NCBI GenBank assembly: GCA_028023455.1
Contig: JAQFVV010000022.1
Coordinates: 9,693,100 to 9,757,099 of the forward strand
From: Epiperipatus broadwayi
Taxonomy: Eukaryota > Onychophora > Udeonychophora > Euonychophora > Peripatidae
DNA: 64,000 bases
Direction: 5' to 3'
The notes beneath the pieces were generated by a model. It had not been told where the DNA came from. It worked only from the letters and a program-made list of their open reading frames with translations, and did not search any database. The position numbers and the translations under genes were made by a program. Below are positions 1 through 9,759 of the stretch, in pieces (the first letter of the stretch is position 1; each line of letters starts with the position of its first letter).

Positions 1-698
1 GAAAGGGACTACAATGTTAAATATTCAAGCTTTTAATCCAAATCAGTTGCCATTACATTAATAATATAAGGTGGAGTATTACATTTGCACGATTTGTTGG
101 CAATGTTCTAAGATAGCTAATGAAACAAGTTTTTTCTTGAACTGCATTATAATTCAGAAAAATTAATCAATTTTTTCATGTAGTCTAACAGCTGAATAAA
201 ATTTATTGGGCATGATAGTTAGAGTGACTTTTCTTTCTAGAATAATTTATAAATAACAAAAACATTCATTTTACCCAAATTTTGGTAACAGCCATTCTAA
301 GTAAGTATTTTATTTATTTGATATATAAATCATCTTTTATTGTTCAATAGTTGTGCACTATATTCTATCTTATCAAAGAGAAAACATCTTACAATGTTTT
401 CAGTGTGGATAATGATCATAGCATTATGGTTTTATCATGAACACTGAATACTTAGACTTCTACACTCCAAGGAATACGCATTTCTCATATCAATAGAATT
501 CACTTCCATACTTAACATCATAGTTCACAGGTGTCATCAAAGAATGTTGGAAAGTATCTACAGGATTTCATGATTGAGCATATTTAATATAATCTTAAGT
601 TAGTTTTATAATGCAGATGCCTTATGACATAAATCAAAGGTGTTTAAAATTTTAGGTAATTTCTGAGGGTCTTTTTTAACTTTTTAATATGACTATAT
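1..698. other. AT-rich non-coding, nothing recognised
   Basis: No open frame with coding character, no tRNA-like boxes and no inverted repeat was seen here. It reads as ordinary AT-rich intergenic or intronic sequence. Confidence 0.5.
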
Positions 699-704
699 GA
701 GATA

Positions 705-943
705 GTTATGGCTCAACTTATCTTCAAGTAGTGGACTTTTCCAGATTGCAATATTTTTAGGTAGTCTATTTTCTTAATGGGATTAATTGGATTCACTGAG
801 CATCTTCACCTATTGGCCTTTTTTCTATCATTGGTTATATTTTATTTATACATTTATTCATTAGTCTTATAACTATGAATGCAAAATCAAATCAAGATAA
901 TATCTGGACAAATCCATTACTAGAAGATAAGTTGAGCCATAAC
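705..943. mobile_element. Small inverted-repeat DNA transposon (MITE-like)
   Basis: The first ~41 bases (705-745) and the last ~41 bases (903-943) are inverted copies of each other with about five mismatches; both outer ends read GTTATGGCTCAACTTATCTT. The direct hexamer GAGATA lies immediately outside on the left (699-704) and, after one extra base, on the right (945-950), as expected of a target-site duplication. The ~155-base interior has no coding potential, so the element is non-autonomous. The parent transposase family cannot be named. Another reading is a solitary foldback repeat. Confidence 0.65.
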
Positions 944-1210
944 AGAGATATTGATTAGGGTATTGATATTCAAACAATCTGGGAAATTATTATGTTCAAC
1001 AACCATTGGGAGTTAGTAGTACATGATGTATTTTTTTCAATAGTTAAAAGCCTTATACATATGCATTTAATATTCTTGATATTTTCTCCAATGTAAAAGC
1101 ATTGATATAATTGCATATAGAATATTATACATATTATGTAACCTAATACTCTAATAAAATATTTTTTGTTTCTATTTTATTATAATGCAAACATTTTTTT
1201 TATTTTTTAG

Positions 1211-1249
1211 CACATGGAATTTCCAAAAGAGATGACGGTAATTATGAAG
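1211..1249 (+). CDS. Possible 39-nt microexon (host gene, unidentified)
   Basis: A long pyrimidine-rich tract ending in TTTTTTATTTTTTAG precedes CACATGG, and 39 bases later GAAG is followed by GTAAGA, a strong metazoan donor. The segment length is a multiple of three. Read in phase 2 the peptide is HGISKRDDGNYE, which is open and hydrophilic; all three frames are open over so short a stretch, so openness proves little. No flanking exon was found in the window. If real it belongs to a long-intron gene transcribed on the plus strand. This is inferred from splice-site shape only. Confidence 0.25.
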
Positions 1250-1251
1250 GT

Positions 1252-2171
1252 AAGAAATTAAATAATGTAATGATTGCTGTGTTAATGTTGTGTTTTTAAA
1301 ATATTGCCAGTATAAATATTTAAATAGTCTACTCTAATAAATTTTAATTAAAGATAAATTAACACCAAATAATTGTGAAATTTAATTTTAAACATGTTTA
1401 TTGGTTATACTAGGAAAAAACAGTTTATACAAATACATAATATTTTACTCAGAACAATTACTTGTTCCAAAGTATAGTGTACATAACATTAGTAATCATA
1501 CATCATTTAAAGAGTGTATATGCGCAACATGTTTTGATTATATCCTGAAAAAAAAAAAATAGAAAATTATATCTTGTACTTCCTTATTATATGTCGTTTC
1601 TATTTTTCATATTATATATATATGTACAAAATAACAAAAAATTGATTTCAAAATAGATAATGTTTATAACCGATAATTAAAATGTTTGCAATGGGAACAA
1701 GCTCTACATTCATTTCAATAAAAATTTATTAACAATAAATAGTGATTACATACTAATAAAGGATAAATAAATGAATAAATTGTACAATAATATGATTATA
1801 TAATGTTCTATTTGTTATCTGGCTAGACAAGCTCTACATTAATGCATATAGATATCAGGGAAAGCATGGCCTTTTTTTTTTATATTTAATCTATCGTAAA
1901 ATAGAGATCGTAATTTCGGAAATGGCATTCCAAAAACCAAGAAATAAAAATTATGCAGATTATATTTGTAACATTAGGTAAAAAGCCTCTAAAAATACTA
2001 TTTATTAGGCAAAAATTATGTTTTGAAATTCAAAGAGCAGATAATGATATGTATGCAAGAAAGAATATTAAAAAAAAAAATTAAGGACTTTTCTTTTCTG
2101 CTGCATTAAAAACAAATAGAATTTTTGTTGTGTTTATATATTGGACTATTCCCATTAATTAATATTAAGTA
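1252..2171. other. AT-rich non-coding, nothing recognised
   Basis: Only AT-rich sequence with short homopolymers and a short TA run near 1612-1622. No gene or complete repeat was recognised. Confidence 0.45.
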
Positions 2172-2210
2172 TCGAATGTCTTTAGAAAAAAATTAACTTT
2201 ATTTAAATCT
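2172..2210. repeat. Half copy of the 15.4-kb hairpin repeat
   Basis: The segment GAATGTCTTTAGAAAAA followed by TTAACTTTATTTAAAT matches one arm of the hairpin at 15360-15460 with few differences. Only one arm is present here, so this copy is truncated or is a solitary arm. It directly precedes a SINE on the opposite strand. Confidence 0.45.
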
Positions 2211-2214
2211 TCAA

Positions 2215-2400
2215 ATTACATTCAGCTGTTAGTAATAACACACAGGTTTGTGTATGCACAGTCTTTCGAGAGGTATTACTTTTTCCTGTGTTGTTGGCCT
2301 GACCAGTGACAGTACTGGCATGGGAATCAAACCTATACTGTTAGATTCTTGAATATTTAATTGTAAGTTATTGCTCTAATTAACTGAGTCATCCTGCCAA
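2215..2400 (-). mobile_element. tRNA-derived SINE (minus strand)
   Basis: Read on the minus strand, 2398 down to 2318 begins GGCAGGATGACTCAGTTAA and reaches a clear B-box-like GGTTTGATTCCC, a tRNA-like head of about 81 bases. The acceptor arms do not pair properly, so this is not a working tRNA. About 100 further bases follow as a SINE body. It belongs to a different tRNA lineage from the Gly-type SINEs elsewhere in the window. Confidence 0.55.
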
Positions 2401-2799
2401 AGGAAAACACAAAATAGAATTTTTGTTAAAAAGTTCTTTTTATAATGAAAAAAGTATTAGCAGACAGAGTAGATAGATTAATTGTAATTAAATCCAAATA
2501 TTTGAATACTAATAACCAATACTTGAATTTCTATATATGAACTTCAATTAATTCTTTCATTTAGTTATGAAACTGATTGAGACCATATGAGTTAAAATTA
2601 TCTAAACATCATGTTCTGATTTTCAGGAGTATCTCATACTAATATTGCATCTTCATTTATCTATATTTTAAGGCATATTATTATAATTATAAACAAAAAT
2701 GTAAAAACAAACAGTAATATCATTTTAAAATTTACCTTATGGTTTTTTTATTTACATAAAAACATTCTGACTATAAGTCACATGAAACTATTATCATGC

Positions 2800-2933
2800 A
2801 TGATTTGATGCAATGGTAGAGAGTGATTAGACTGTGGAGCACAGGGTCTATCTATGATCATGGTCCAGCTCTGACATTTCTGATTCTTGAAACTTCTTAT
2901 GAACTCCTGAGCAAAAAAAAAACATGCAACTAT
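2800..2933 (+). mobile_element. tRNA-derived SINE, 'CTTATGAATTCCTGAGCAA' tail family
   Basis: A tRNA-like head (A-box-like TGATGCAATGGTAGAG) is followed by a body ending ACTTCTTATGAACTCCTGAGC and a run of A. The tail motif recurs near 5165, 15950, 16060 and 62755, defining one SINE family of roughly 110-130 bases. The head is degraded compared with a functional tRNA. Confidence 0.6.
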
Positions 2934-2939
2934 TTAAAT

Positions 2940-4325
2940 TATTAGACTATTTATAATCAGAAATTGTTCTTCATTGCCAGAAAAATGATATTAATGTATT
3001 GCCATAAAAACTACTTAGGGGGAAAAACTTCATGGGGGGGTGGGTGTCTTGATAGTCATGTGACAGACGAAGATTTAAACATTAATGGAAAATCGTTGTA
3101 ACTTTTAAACAAACTTCACATTTTTTTAAATTTAAATAATATATTTCAATTGTACTTAAAAATTATTATTAACCTATAACATTTTAACGTTTAATAAATA
3201 GAGAAAATTATTCTAGATTATAAGATTACACTATTTTTTAATTTTTTTCTATTATATAAGATTTAGTTATTTTGAGTGTCAACTCATCATTATTATTATT
3301 AATTATTGTGGTTGTTGTTATTATTATTATTGTTTACATACAAATATTATCTATATTAATCACTATTTATACTCATTTATTAAGATGAGATGTTTAGACA
3401 GATACAAATTTAACCCAATTACTTGTATGATAAATATTTAAGATTATTTGACTTCACTTTAATGTTAAATCGTGAATTTACACTGAATATCTGCTTTCTT
3501 ACCATCATTATAAGCTACTCAAAAGATAGTAAGTGTTCTTACTTTTAAAGAAAAGAGAAATAGAGAAAAGCAAAATGTTTGAGATGAGTTTACTTGCTTA
3601 AACTACATTTAAATAGTTTATAACCATGCATGCATGGATAGTATACAGCATTGACATTTTGTAAAGTATTAAATGGTTAAAATGAAGATGAGATGGATAT
3701 GTATTTAGAAGAGATGATAATAAATGAATAAGTAAAATCTTAAATTGGGATTCAGGAGATTACAGTTAACTTATAAAAAAGCAGATGAAGCATGGATGGA
3801 TAAATAAGTTTTCTAGACTGCAGTGGCAAACAGAATTGAGCTGAGAGAAACCTCTATTCTAAATTGGGCTAAAAATGAGTGAAAATGATGTTGATAATAT
3901 GTATATTAATGACAAATGTTGGAGTGAAAAATTAGTAATATGTAATATAATAATATTAAATCGTGCTTTCACACTTCCAACAGTAAAACTATAACAACAA
4001 ATTGAAAACTAATTAAATGGCTGAGCGCTTTCAAGAAGATGTACTTCTCATATTCATAGCCAGTTACAAACGTAAAGTATAAATATACAGGTTATTATTT
4101 AATATGTAATATGTTTATATAGTTACATACATGTAAGCAAACATTTATAATTAAAAGGTGAATCATTTTATTTAATTTTAAACTAAAACTAGAAGAAAAA
4201 CTTTGAGTTCAGTATTTACTAAATCATATATTTTTATTATTTAGCTTAAAAAAAACTAATTTTATTTTATTTTTTATTTATCAGTCATTTAATATTAAAG
4301 CTTATTTCTATATACAATGAACCTA
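2940..4325. other. AT-rich non-coding with short (TTA)n tract
   Basis: Contains a degenerate TTA/ATT repeat near 3283-3332 and a G-run near 3034-3042. No gene was recognised. Confidence 0.45.
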
Positions 4326-4329
4326 AAGG

Positions 4330-4410
4330 ATAAAAGTCACAGTATCTGTCTACCACGTCCATGCTGTGAGAGTTCAAATCCAGACTTTATAATTTTATTT
4401 CATTTCAAAT
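4330..4410 (+). repeat. tRNA-like SINE fragment
   Basis: GAGTTCAAATCCAGAC near 4370-4385 is a good RNA polymerase III B-box. Upstream bases can form a poor tRNA-like head. No A-rich tail specific to the other families was seen, so this is probably an old SINE fragment. Confidence 0.4.
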
Positions 4411-4709
4411 AAAAAAAATTTAAGACATCCATTTAATGGTTAACATACCACCCAATCAATTACTGGTAGTAAATGAGCATCTTTTCTTAGATGGATGATA
4501 AAAAAAGAGAATGCAGCTTCTCACATAAACAAAATCATAAGTATTAAAGTGGCATATAGTTGTACTAAAATCTCTCAAAACATACTATGATCAAACCATT
4601 GACTTTTAATAACAGTTTGCCTTAGTTTGTATTTTTCTTTATAATTTATTCTAATATCTTACATTCAAAGTTATATTACAACTTAAATGAGTGAGAGAAA
4701 CTTAAATTA

Positions 4710-4835
4710 TAAGGTGCCGATTTACTATGCGCCACGGCCGCCATTTTGAATTACAAGAACCGCCCAAAACCACGCTGACACATCCAACTAATAAATGACT
4801 TCGATCAAAATGGCCATTTTTATAAATAAATAAAA
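4710..4835. repeat. GC-richer repeat fragment with inverted 'CCATTTTG' motifs
   Basis: This stretch is strikingly GC-rich for the window. It contains GGCCGCCATTTTGAATTAC near 4736 and, in opposite orientation, CAAAATGGCCATTTTT near 4806. A related motif occurs at 15655-15672 on the other strand (ATTCAAGATGGCTGCC). It is probably a piece of a non-autonomous DNA transposon of unknown family. Confidence 0.4.
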
Positions 4836-5084
4836 AAAAAACAATTTTCATAACAAAAAACCAAATTTTCTTAGTTACAAGAAATGTAATCATGTGATTA
4901 AAATATTAAAGCACAAAATTCACCATTTTCATCAAAACTCCCCTTCCCAACCCAATTTGCATTAAAGATAATTAATAAAAAGAAACAGACTTAAATAGTC
5001 TTGCAAAAGCAGATACCTTTTTAGATTCTTTCTACAGAAGAACTGCAGAGGAAAAGACAATATTTGCCAGGTTAATGTCCATGT

Positions 5085-5195
5085 CATTTAGTGCAATGGT
5101 ACCAGAGAAAACCCTAGTACTTAAAGTCCGTTGATCATGATTACTTCTGCCATCTCTACTGCTCAAACTCTTTATGAATTCCTGATCTTTAAACT
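5085..5195 (+). mobile_element. Degraded SINE, same tail family as 2800
   Basis: AGTGCAATGGTACCAGAG resembles the SINE head at 2800, and the copy ends CTTTATGAATTCCTGATC. The ~110-base length and the tail place it in the same family. The B-box is degraded (GTTGATCATGAT). Confidence 0.5.
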
Positions 5196-5199
5196 AATC

Positions 5200-6330
5200 T
5201 TTTTTATTATTTTTTACCTGTTTAATTAACTTCCATTAAATTAGTAACTTTTATGTTGTTGTTTTTTTCAATTTTGTTTTTATACTTTAACTAAGATCAA
5301 ATAGATATTTGTTCACTAGTTTACAATTGGATAATCAATTTGACTATAGATTAGCTACCTAGAGCGAGAGGAAATCATACATTTGTTTAGAAATTCTCAT
5401 CTAAAATGAATTTCCGAGTTCTACCTGAACTCAAATTGTAATTTGTGCGCATGACAGATAGATGTGATAAGAATTATATCATAATAAGAATAAAAAATAA
5501 CATTCATAATTTTAGATTTAAAAATATTATAATTTTGTGAAGATAATGTTGTTTTACTTGCATTCCTCTTTATAAATAAAGTATATATAAAACTCAACCG
5601 ATCCCATAGTGGCTATATTTTCTTTTTTAAATTATAATAATAATTATTTAACTTTTTTCTCTCCAAGTTAAACAAAAATGGACTTCTGCTCAACTGGGAT
5701 GAGATTGCGATTATGATTTTGCCTCATGCGTAGCTCTATGAATGTAAATGATGTGTCCATTTTAACCACAGTAGATCTGGTAGAGACTTTATTGATAAAA
5801 AGTACCAATAGGGATTAGTGTTTTGCAATTGAAATCAAATGAGATTTGATGAAGTCAAACTAAACTTTTTCAGCTGGAAACTCAAGATCATATTTCTTAT
5901 GTACATTTAGGATTATTTACATCACTCTGCGATACAAAGATGACAGAAATTGAAATAAATAAAAAAAATAGGAAGAAAAAAAAAGGTCAGGGTAATAGGA
6001 TGTTTAAAATTAATCTTAAAAAGATTTTATCTTTTAATCATTATTGATTTTTGTAGTCTTTTATTTTTTTACCGTTCTATTTATTGATCAAAATTGTTAT
6101 ATTGTAATCAAACAATCCATTGATCTGCTGAGCAAGTCTGAACATTTATTTCTTAATTCATATCTACATTACTTGTTATATATCTAATTCAGACTTTTCA
6201 GGTAACTTTTTAACTTGAAGGCCAATTTTTATAAAAGCTATGCCAAAGGCTAAGTACTTGTAATTGTATTATACTTATTAGAGAAAACTGTTTCTTCAAG
6301 ATCACATGACTTCCGCTTGTATTATTCTCA
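5200..6330. other. AT-rich non-coding, nothing recognised
   Basis: No coding, RNA or repeat structure was recognised apart from short homopolymers. Confidence 0.45.
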
Positions 6331-6339
6331 CGTGATGGT

Positions 6340-6735
6340 TTGATTATAATAAAGAAGTAAATTGTGATTGCTAAATGTATAAGTATATTAGTTTCAGCTT
6401 TGAATTGCAATTTTCACTGATGGAGGCAGTTTACAGTAGATAGCTATAGTATAGTAATAAGAAATGATTAAATTATCAGCTTAATTAAAAAATATAATAA
6501 TAGTAAGAACAGTAATCATTGTCTACTCGTTTACACTAGATGGCACTGGAGTGGAGAATTATTCTTACACACTGTAGAAAGTATAGAATAAGATAAAGAG
6601 AACTACTCTTGGAGGCATATAAGTAATCTTCAAAAATCGTATGATATAATGGCTTGCTTTTTTTCGGTCAGTGATTAACACTCATCCTGCAACTTTTAAT
6701 ATAATAAATATAATTACCTACCTACTTTCTAAGGA
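6340..6735 (+). repeat. Dispersed repeat D1, first copy
   Basis: This segment aligns by eye with 32735-32990: both contain GCTAAATGTATAAGTA followed by ATTAGTT and, further on, a tract with CATCCTGCAA or GATCCTGCAA before TTAATATAA-type sequence. The family is unknown. It lies directly upstream of an RTE LINE 3' fragment, so it could be part of that element's untranslated or insertion context. Confidence 0.4.
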
Positions 6736-6739
6736 TCCT

Positions 6740-6980
6740 ATAATGTAACATTTGAACTTGGACACTTAATAGAAGAGCAATACAGAGACTTCAGACCACT
6801 CAAAGAAGTATGGAGAGATGCATGTTATGAGTAACAAGAGATCGAAAATGCAATATATGAGTAAGAGAACAAACAGGAGTTACTGACCTCATTGAAAAAA
6901 ATTAAAAGACTGAAGTGGAATTGGGCTGGACATATTGCTAAAAGAGATGATAGTAGATGGGCATTTGAAATCTTAAACTG
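6740..6980 (+). pseudogene. RTE-type LINE, reverse transcriptase C-terminal end (fossil)
   Basis: On the plus strand, allowing frameshifts, the translation contains IKRLKWNWAGHIAKRDDSRW and FEILN, which is the conserved tail of RTE-class non-LTR retrotransposon reverse transcriptases (KRLKW-WAGH--R-DD-RW). The copy at 43010-43505 continues through IPRDFKRP and onward. Here the frame stops abruptly at about 6980, where Gypsy LTR sequence begins, so the element is truncated at that junction. Stops and frameshifts make it non-functional. This rests on family knowledge plus direct reading; the clade assignment to RTE rather than a near relative is fairly secure. Confidence 0.75.
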
Positions 6981-7070
6981 TATTTATTGATTGTATTAAT
7001 GTGTATGTATATTTGATTAAATAATTTATACATATCAACTTCAAGTAGTCATATTTTTGATATCACTGTT
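6981..7070 (+). repeat. Gypsy 5' LTR, 3'-terminal remnant, and putative primer-binding site
   Basis: Bases from TATTTATTGATTGTATTAATG through CATATTTTTGATATCAC match 13180-13270 closely. That segment ends GATATCACA, the inverse of the LTR start seen at 9361 (TGTCATATC). The sequence directly after it, TGGTTTTGATCTGA from 7070, begins TGG as Gypsy primer-binding sites do and lies about 560 bases before gag. Only the last ~90 bases of the LTR remain; the rest was lost where RTE sequence now abuts. Confidence 0.55.
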
Positions 7071-7634
7071 GGTTTTGATCTGAAACATGCAATTCAGACC
7101 AAACATAACAGATTTGGTGCAGTCAAAACAATAGGTTTTTTTCCCCCACAACTGGAAAAATAGTATAAACCATGCTAAATACAGGTTTAGTGCAGTCAGA
7201 CAAAAGGAAAATTTTTCTCCAGTCGTAAGTACACAGTTAGACTTTCGTCATATTAAAATCGCTATTCTGCCTGAATAAAAATCAGATTCAGCAGTTTAAA
7301 AAAAAATATGTAAGTGCAAAGAAAATAGACTCATCATATTTATAAAACAGTGACAAAATTCTATCACTTAGATCTACCTGAATAAAAAACAGATTCACCC
7401 TATTTATAAGAAAAATTAACCGTAAACATAATAAGCATGTTAATTAAAATCATAAACTAATCACGAGTGTGGAACTCATAATAAAGTGAAGGAAGCTCTC
7501 CCTAGTGGATAGTTAGCTTCATTGAGACAGATACAAACAGCAGCTGTTAAAATTTTAAATTATGAGTGGTAATTCACAAAAATAAAAATTGGTACTTTGT
7601 TTCTCTTATGAAGAAATAAGGGAAAATTTAAAAA

Positions 7635-8040
7635 ATGGCTAATTCTATTGGCTTCATGGAAGCTTTTGATCCAGCCTACCCTGAGGGTTGGTCAAGTTAT
7701 AAAGAGCAATTCATTTTTTACCTATAGGCTAATCAAATCAAGAAGCCTGAAGTAAAAGTAGTCACATTAATAACCACAATAGGTCCTCAAACTTACAAGA
7801 TACTCAAGTCTCAATTTATGGCAGAAACACCAGGTGACCTAGATTTTGACAAAACATTAACAACTCTCACAGATTATTTTCCCCCAAAACCCTTGACAAT
7901 AATGCAGAGATATTATTTCAACCTCTGCATGCAAGAAAAGAGGGAAAAGCTAGAGGGTTTGCAACAAAAATCTGATCATTGGCATTAAAGTGCGAGTTTA
8001 AAAATTTCCTGAATAAAGCCACTTCATGATCATTTTATTT
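7635..8040 (+). pseudogene. gag: Gypsy-type gag fragment
   Basis: An ATG at 7635 opens MANSIGFMEAFDPAYPEG, followed by WSSYKEQFIFYL, an in-frame stop, then ANQIKKPEVKVVTLITTIG and TDYFPP. The pattern (FDP---E-W--Y-E-----L--N-I, then LL---G---Y, then L--HF-P) is typical of the gag of K02A2.6-like Gypsy retrotransposons found in many invertebrates. The product would coat element RNA. It carries at least two stops, near 7725 and 7988, so it is dead. The zinc knuckle and protease remnants follow downstream. Confidence 0.7.
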
Positions 8041-8257
8041 GCAGCTAAACGATCACAATTTAAGATTTAAAATCTAATGATGCTGGATTTAGATTTTGAA
8101 ACAGCTGTGGCCCAAGCAGTACTAGCAGAATCAATAATAGCAGCCAAACCCATTAAAAAAAATTATGAAGTATGATGTGCACAAAATCGAACATTAACAC
8201 TGGATCAGTCAGACACTCAGTCAGCACACATAATCCAGCATGAAATAGTCTATCTAA

Positions 8258-8580
8258 TGCATTGCTATAAATGCAATAAACAAATGCACACACATACAGA
8301 ATGCTCACACTGCTATACAATGTACATTTTTCAAGTGGGTCACACATACAAAGACTGCATGTTTGAAATTAAAAAGACAGACAGCCGATATGAGAATGGA
8401 AAAATTCATTCCAAAAAACTGCAAAGGCAATTATAAGAAAAATAAACAAATTGCCTGTATAAATCAAATTAAAGATGGTCAGCCTGGATTTATACATAGT
8501 ATTATAATTGATATGCCAGTTAAAATGGAACTGGACCCAGAGTCTGCAATGCCCATTGTTTCAAGAAAGACTTGGTAATA
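8258..8580 (+). pseudogene. Gypsy nucleocapsid zinc knuckle and aspartic protease remnant
   Basis: CYKCNKQMHTHTEC, SHCYTMYIFQVGHTYKDC encodes two degenerate CCHC-type knuckles, as in K02A2.6-like Gypsy gag. A shifted frame from 8363 then gives QPGFIHSIIIDMPVKMELDP, which aligns with the retroviral-type protease entry (V-I-G-PV-MELDTG). The catalytic D-T/S-G is D-P-E here, so the active site is destroyed. The next ~200 bases still read like the protease C-terminus (IIHLPLVVTF, then LLGCDWFNYLGF). A frameshift separates knuckle and protease. Confidence 0.7.
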
Positions 8581-8775
8581 AAAACAAAGAATATAAGCTG
8601 CACCCTAGCAGCAAGTATATCACAGACTACCAGGGCAATAAAGTAAAACTTTTGGGCTAAACAACAGTTACAATTACTATGCCAAATAAGATTATACACC
8701 TACCACTGGTGGTGACATTTAGCTGATCATAGTAACTTATTAGGCTGTGACTGGTTCAATTACTTAGGCTTTGCA

Positions 8776-9341
8776 GTGGCGAAAGTGAACCAGGTCATGA
8801 CTTTAAGGAAAATGAATACAGGAAGCTGGAATATCAGGACTGTCAGAACACTACTAGCACAGCACTCCACAATAAGTTCAGAAACAGGAAAAACGTCAGC
8901 AGAACTGCTATTCAATAGACATTTGCAAGCTAACCTCTCAGCCCTGAAACCTGATCCAAACTGTGGTTAAAAACAAAGTAGCAATGTAAAAATGCAAATA
9001 AGTACTCAGGTGCTATGCAGAATGTACTATGATCCACAAAATGGATACCATCAGTAATTACACAATTGCAAGGACTCTACACTATAGTAGTTCAAACAGC
9101 AGATGAGTATCAATATCATCACTACCTAAATCAATTGAGACTGAATCACACAGAAACAAGTAAGTTAAATGAAAATGACTATCACCAAACCAAAAACAGT
9201 AACAACTTAGGCAAACACCCAGGGACAAGGCCATCAAACAAGAATGATGAACAAGACAAGAACAGGAACAAACCTGAGAAACTAACAAAGCGAACAACAC
9301 GTCATCCAGCTCATCTCGATGGCTATGTTCATCAGGGCTAA
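8776..9341 (+). pseudogene. Gypsy integrase C-terminal region after internal deletion
   Basis: The frame starting near 8776 contains TGKTSAELLFNRHLQANLSA, the typical 'TG-SPAELL-GR-LRTRLD-L-P' block of Gypsy integrases. Further on, ITQLQGLYTIVVQTADEYQY and HHYLNQLRLN match the 'G--SYVV-T-DGR--RRH-DQLR' chromodomain-like tail. The protease tail (LLGCDWF) lies only ~40 bases before this block. Reverse transcriptase, RNase H and the integrase catalytic core, which should span over 2 kb, are therefore missing. The element is an internally deleted derivative that could only have moved with help from a full-length relative. Confidence 0.75.
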
Positions 9342-9344
9342 ATT

Positions 9345-9745
9345 AAAGCAGGGAGAGGGATGTCATATCTGACCTTGCCTTCAGAAATGGACTAGTCCAG
9401 ATTCCTTTTTTATCCAGTCAGAATGAGCACTCATTGCCACTGTGTAAACATGTAGATAACCAATATAAAAACATAGCCAAAGGGTAAAACATAAGTATGG
9501 CCAATGTGTAAACATGTGTATAAAATCCTACCATTAATTACTATGGGTCAATAGATAAGGTTGTTCTCTGAATCCAGTTGCTGCCAGTAAGGTAGGGGAT
9601 CTGGCAACAAATAGTTGGTCTTTTTGGAGGTAAGAGAGAGAGAGAATGTCTGTCTAACCTGAACAGCAGAACATGCTCTCAATTGAAACCACTTCCAACA
9701 GTGAATGTATTTCTACTATAGTTATTACCAATATATTGTGCCATT
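9345..9745 (+). repeat. Polypurine tract and partial Gypsy 3' LTR
   Basis: AAAGCAGGGAGAGGGA at 9345-9360 is a good polypurine tract, and TGTCATATCTGACC begins at 9361. Its first nine bases are the near-inverse of the GATATCACA LTR end at 13263-13271, consistent with short LTR terminal inverted repeats. The LTR includes a splice-donor-like GGAGGTAAGAGAGAG near 9627. The expected terminus is not reached, so the 3' end is lost somewhere before about 9745. Confidence 0.55.
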
Positions 9746-9759
9746 ACAATTTAGTCACT

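Noticed and set aside
9082-9300. 72-codon minus-strand open frame with Cys-rich start
   Set aside because: It is antisense to the Gypsy integrase C-terminus.
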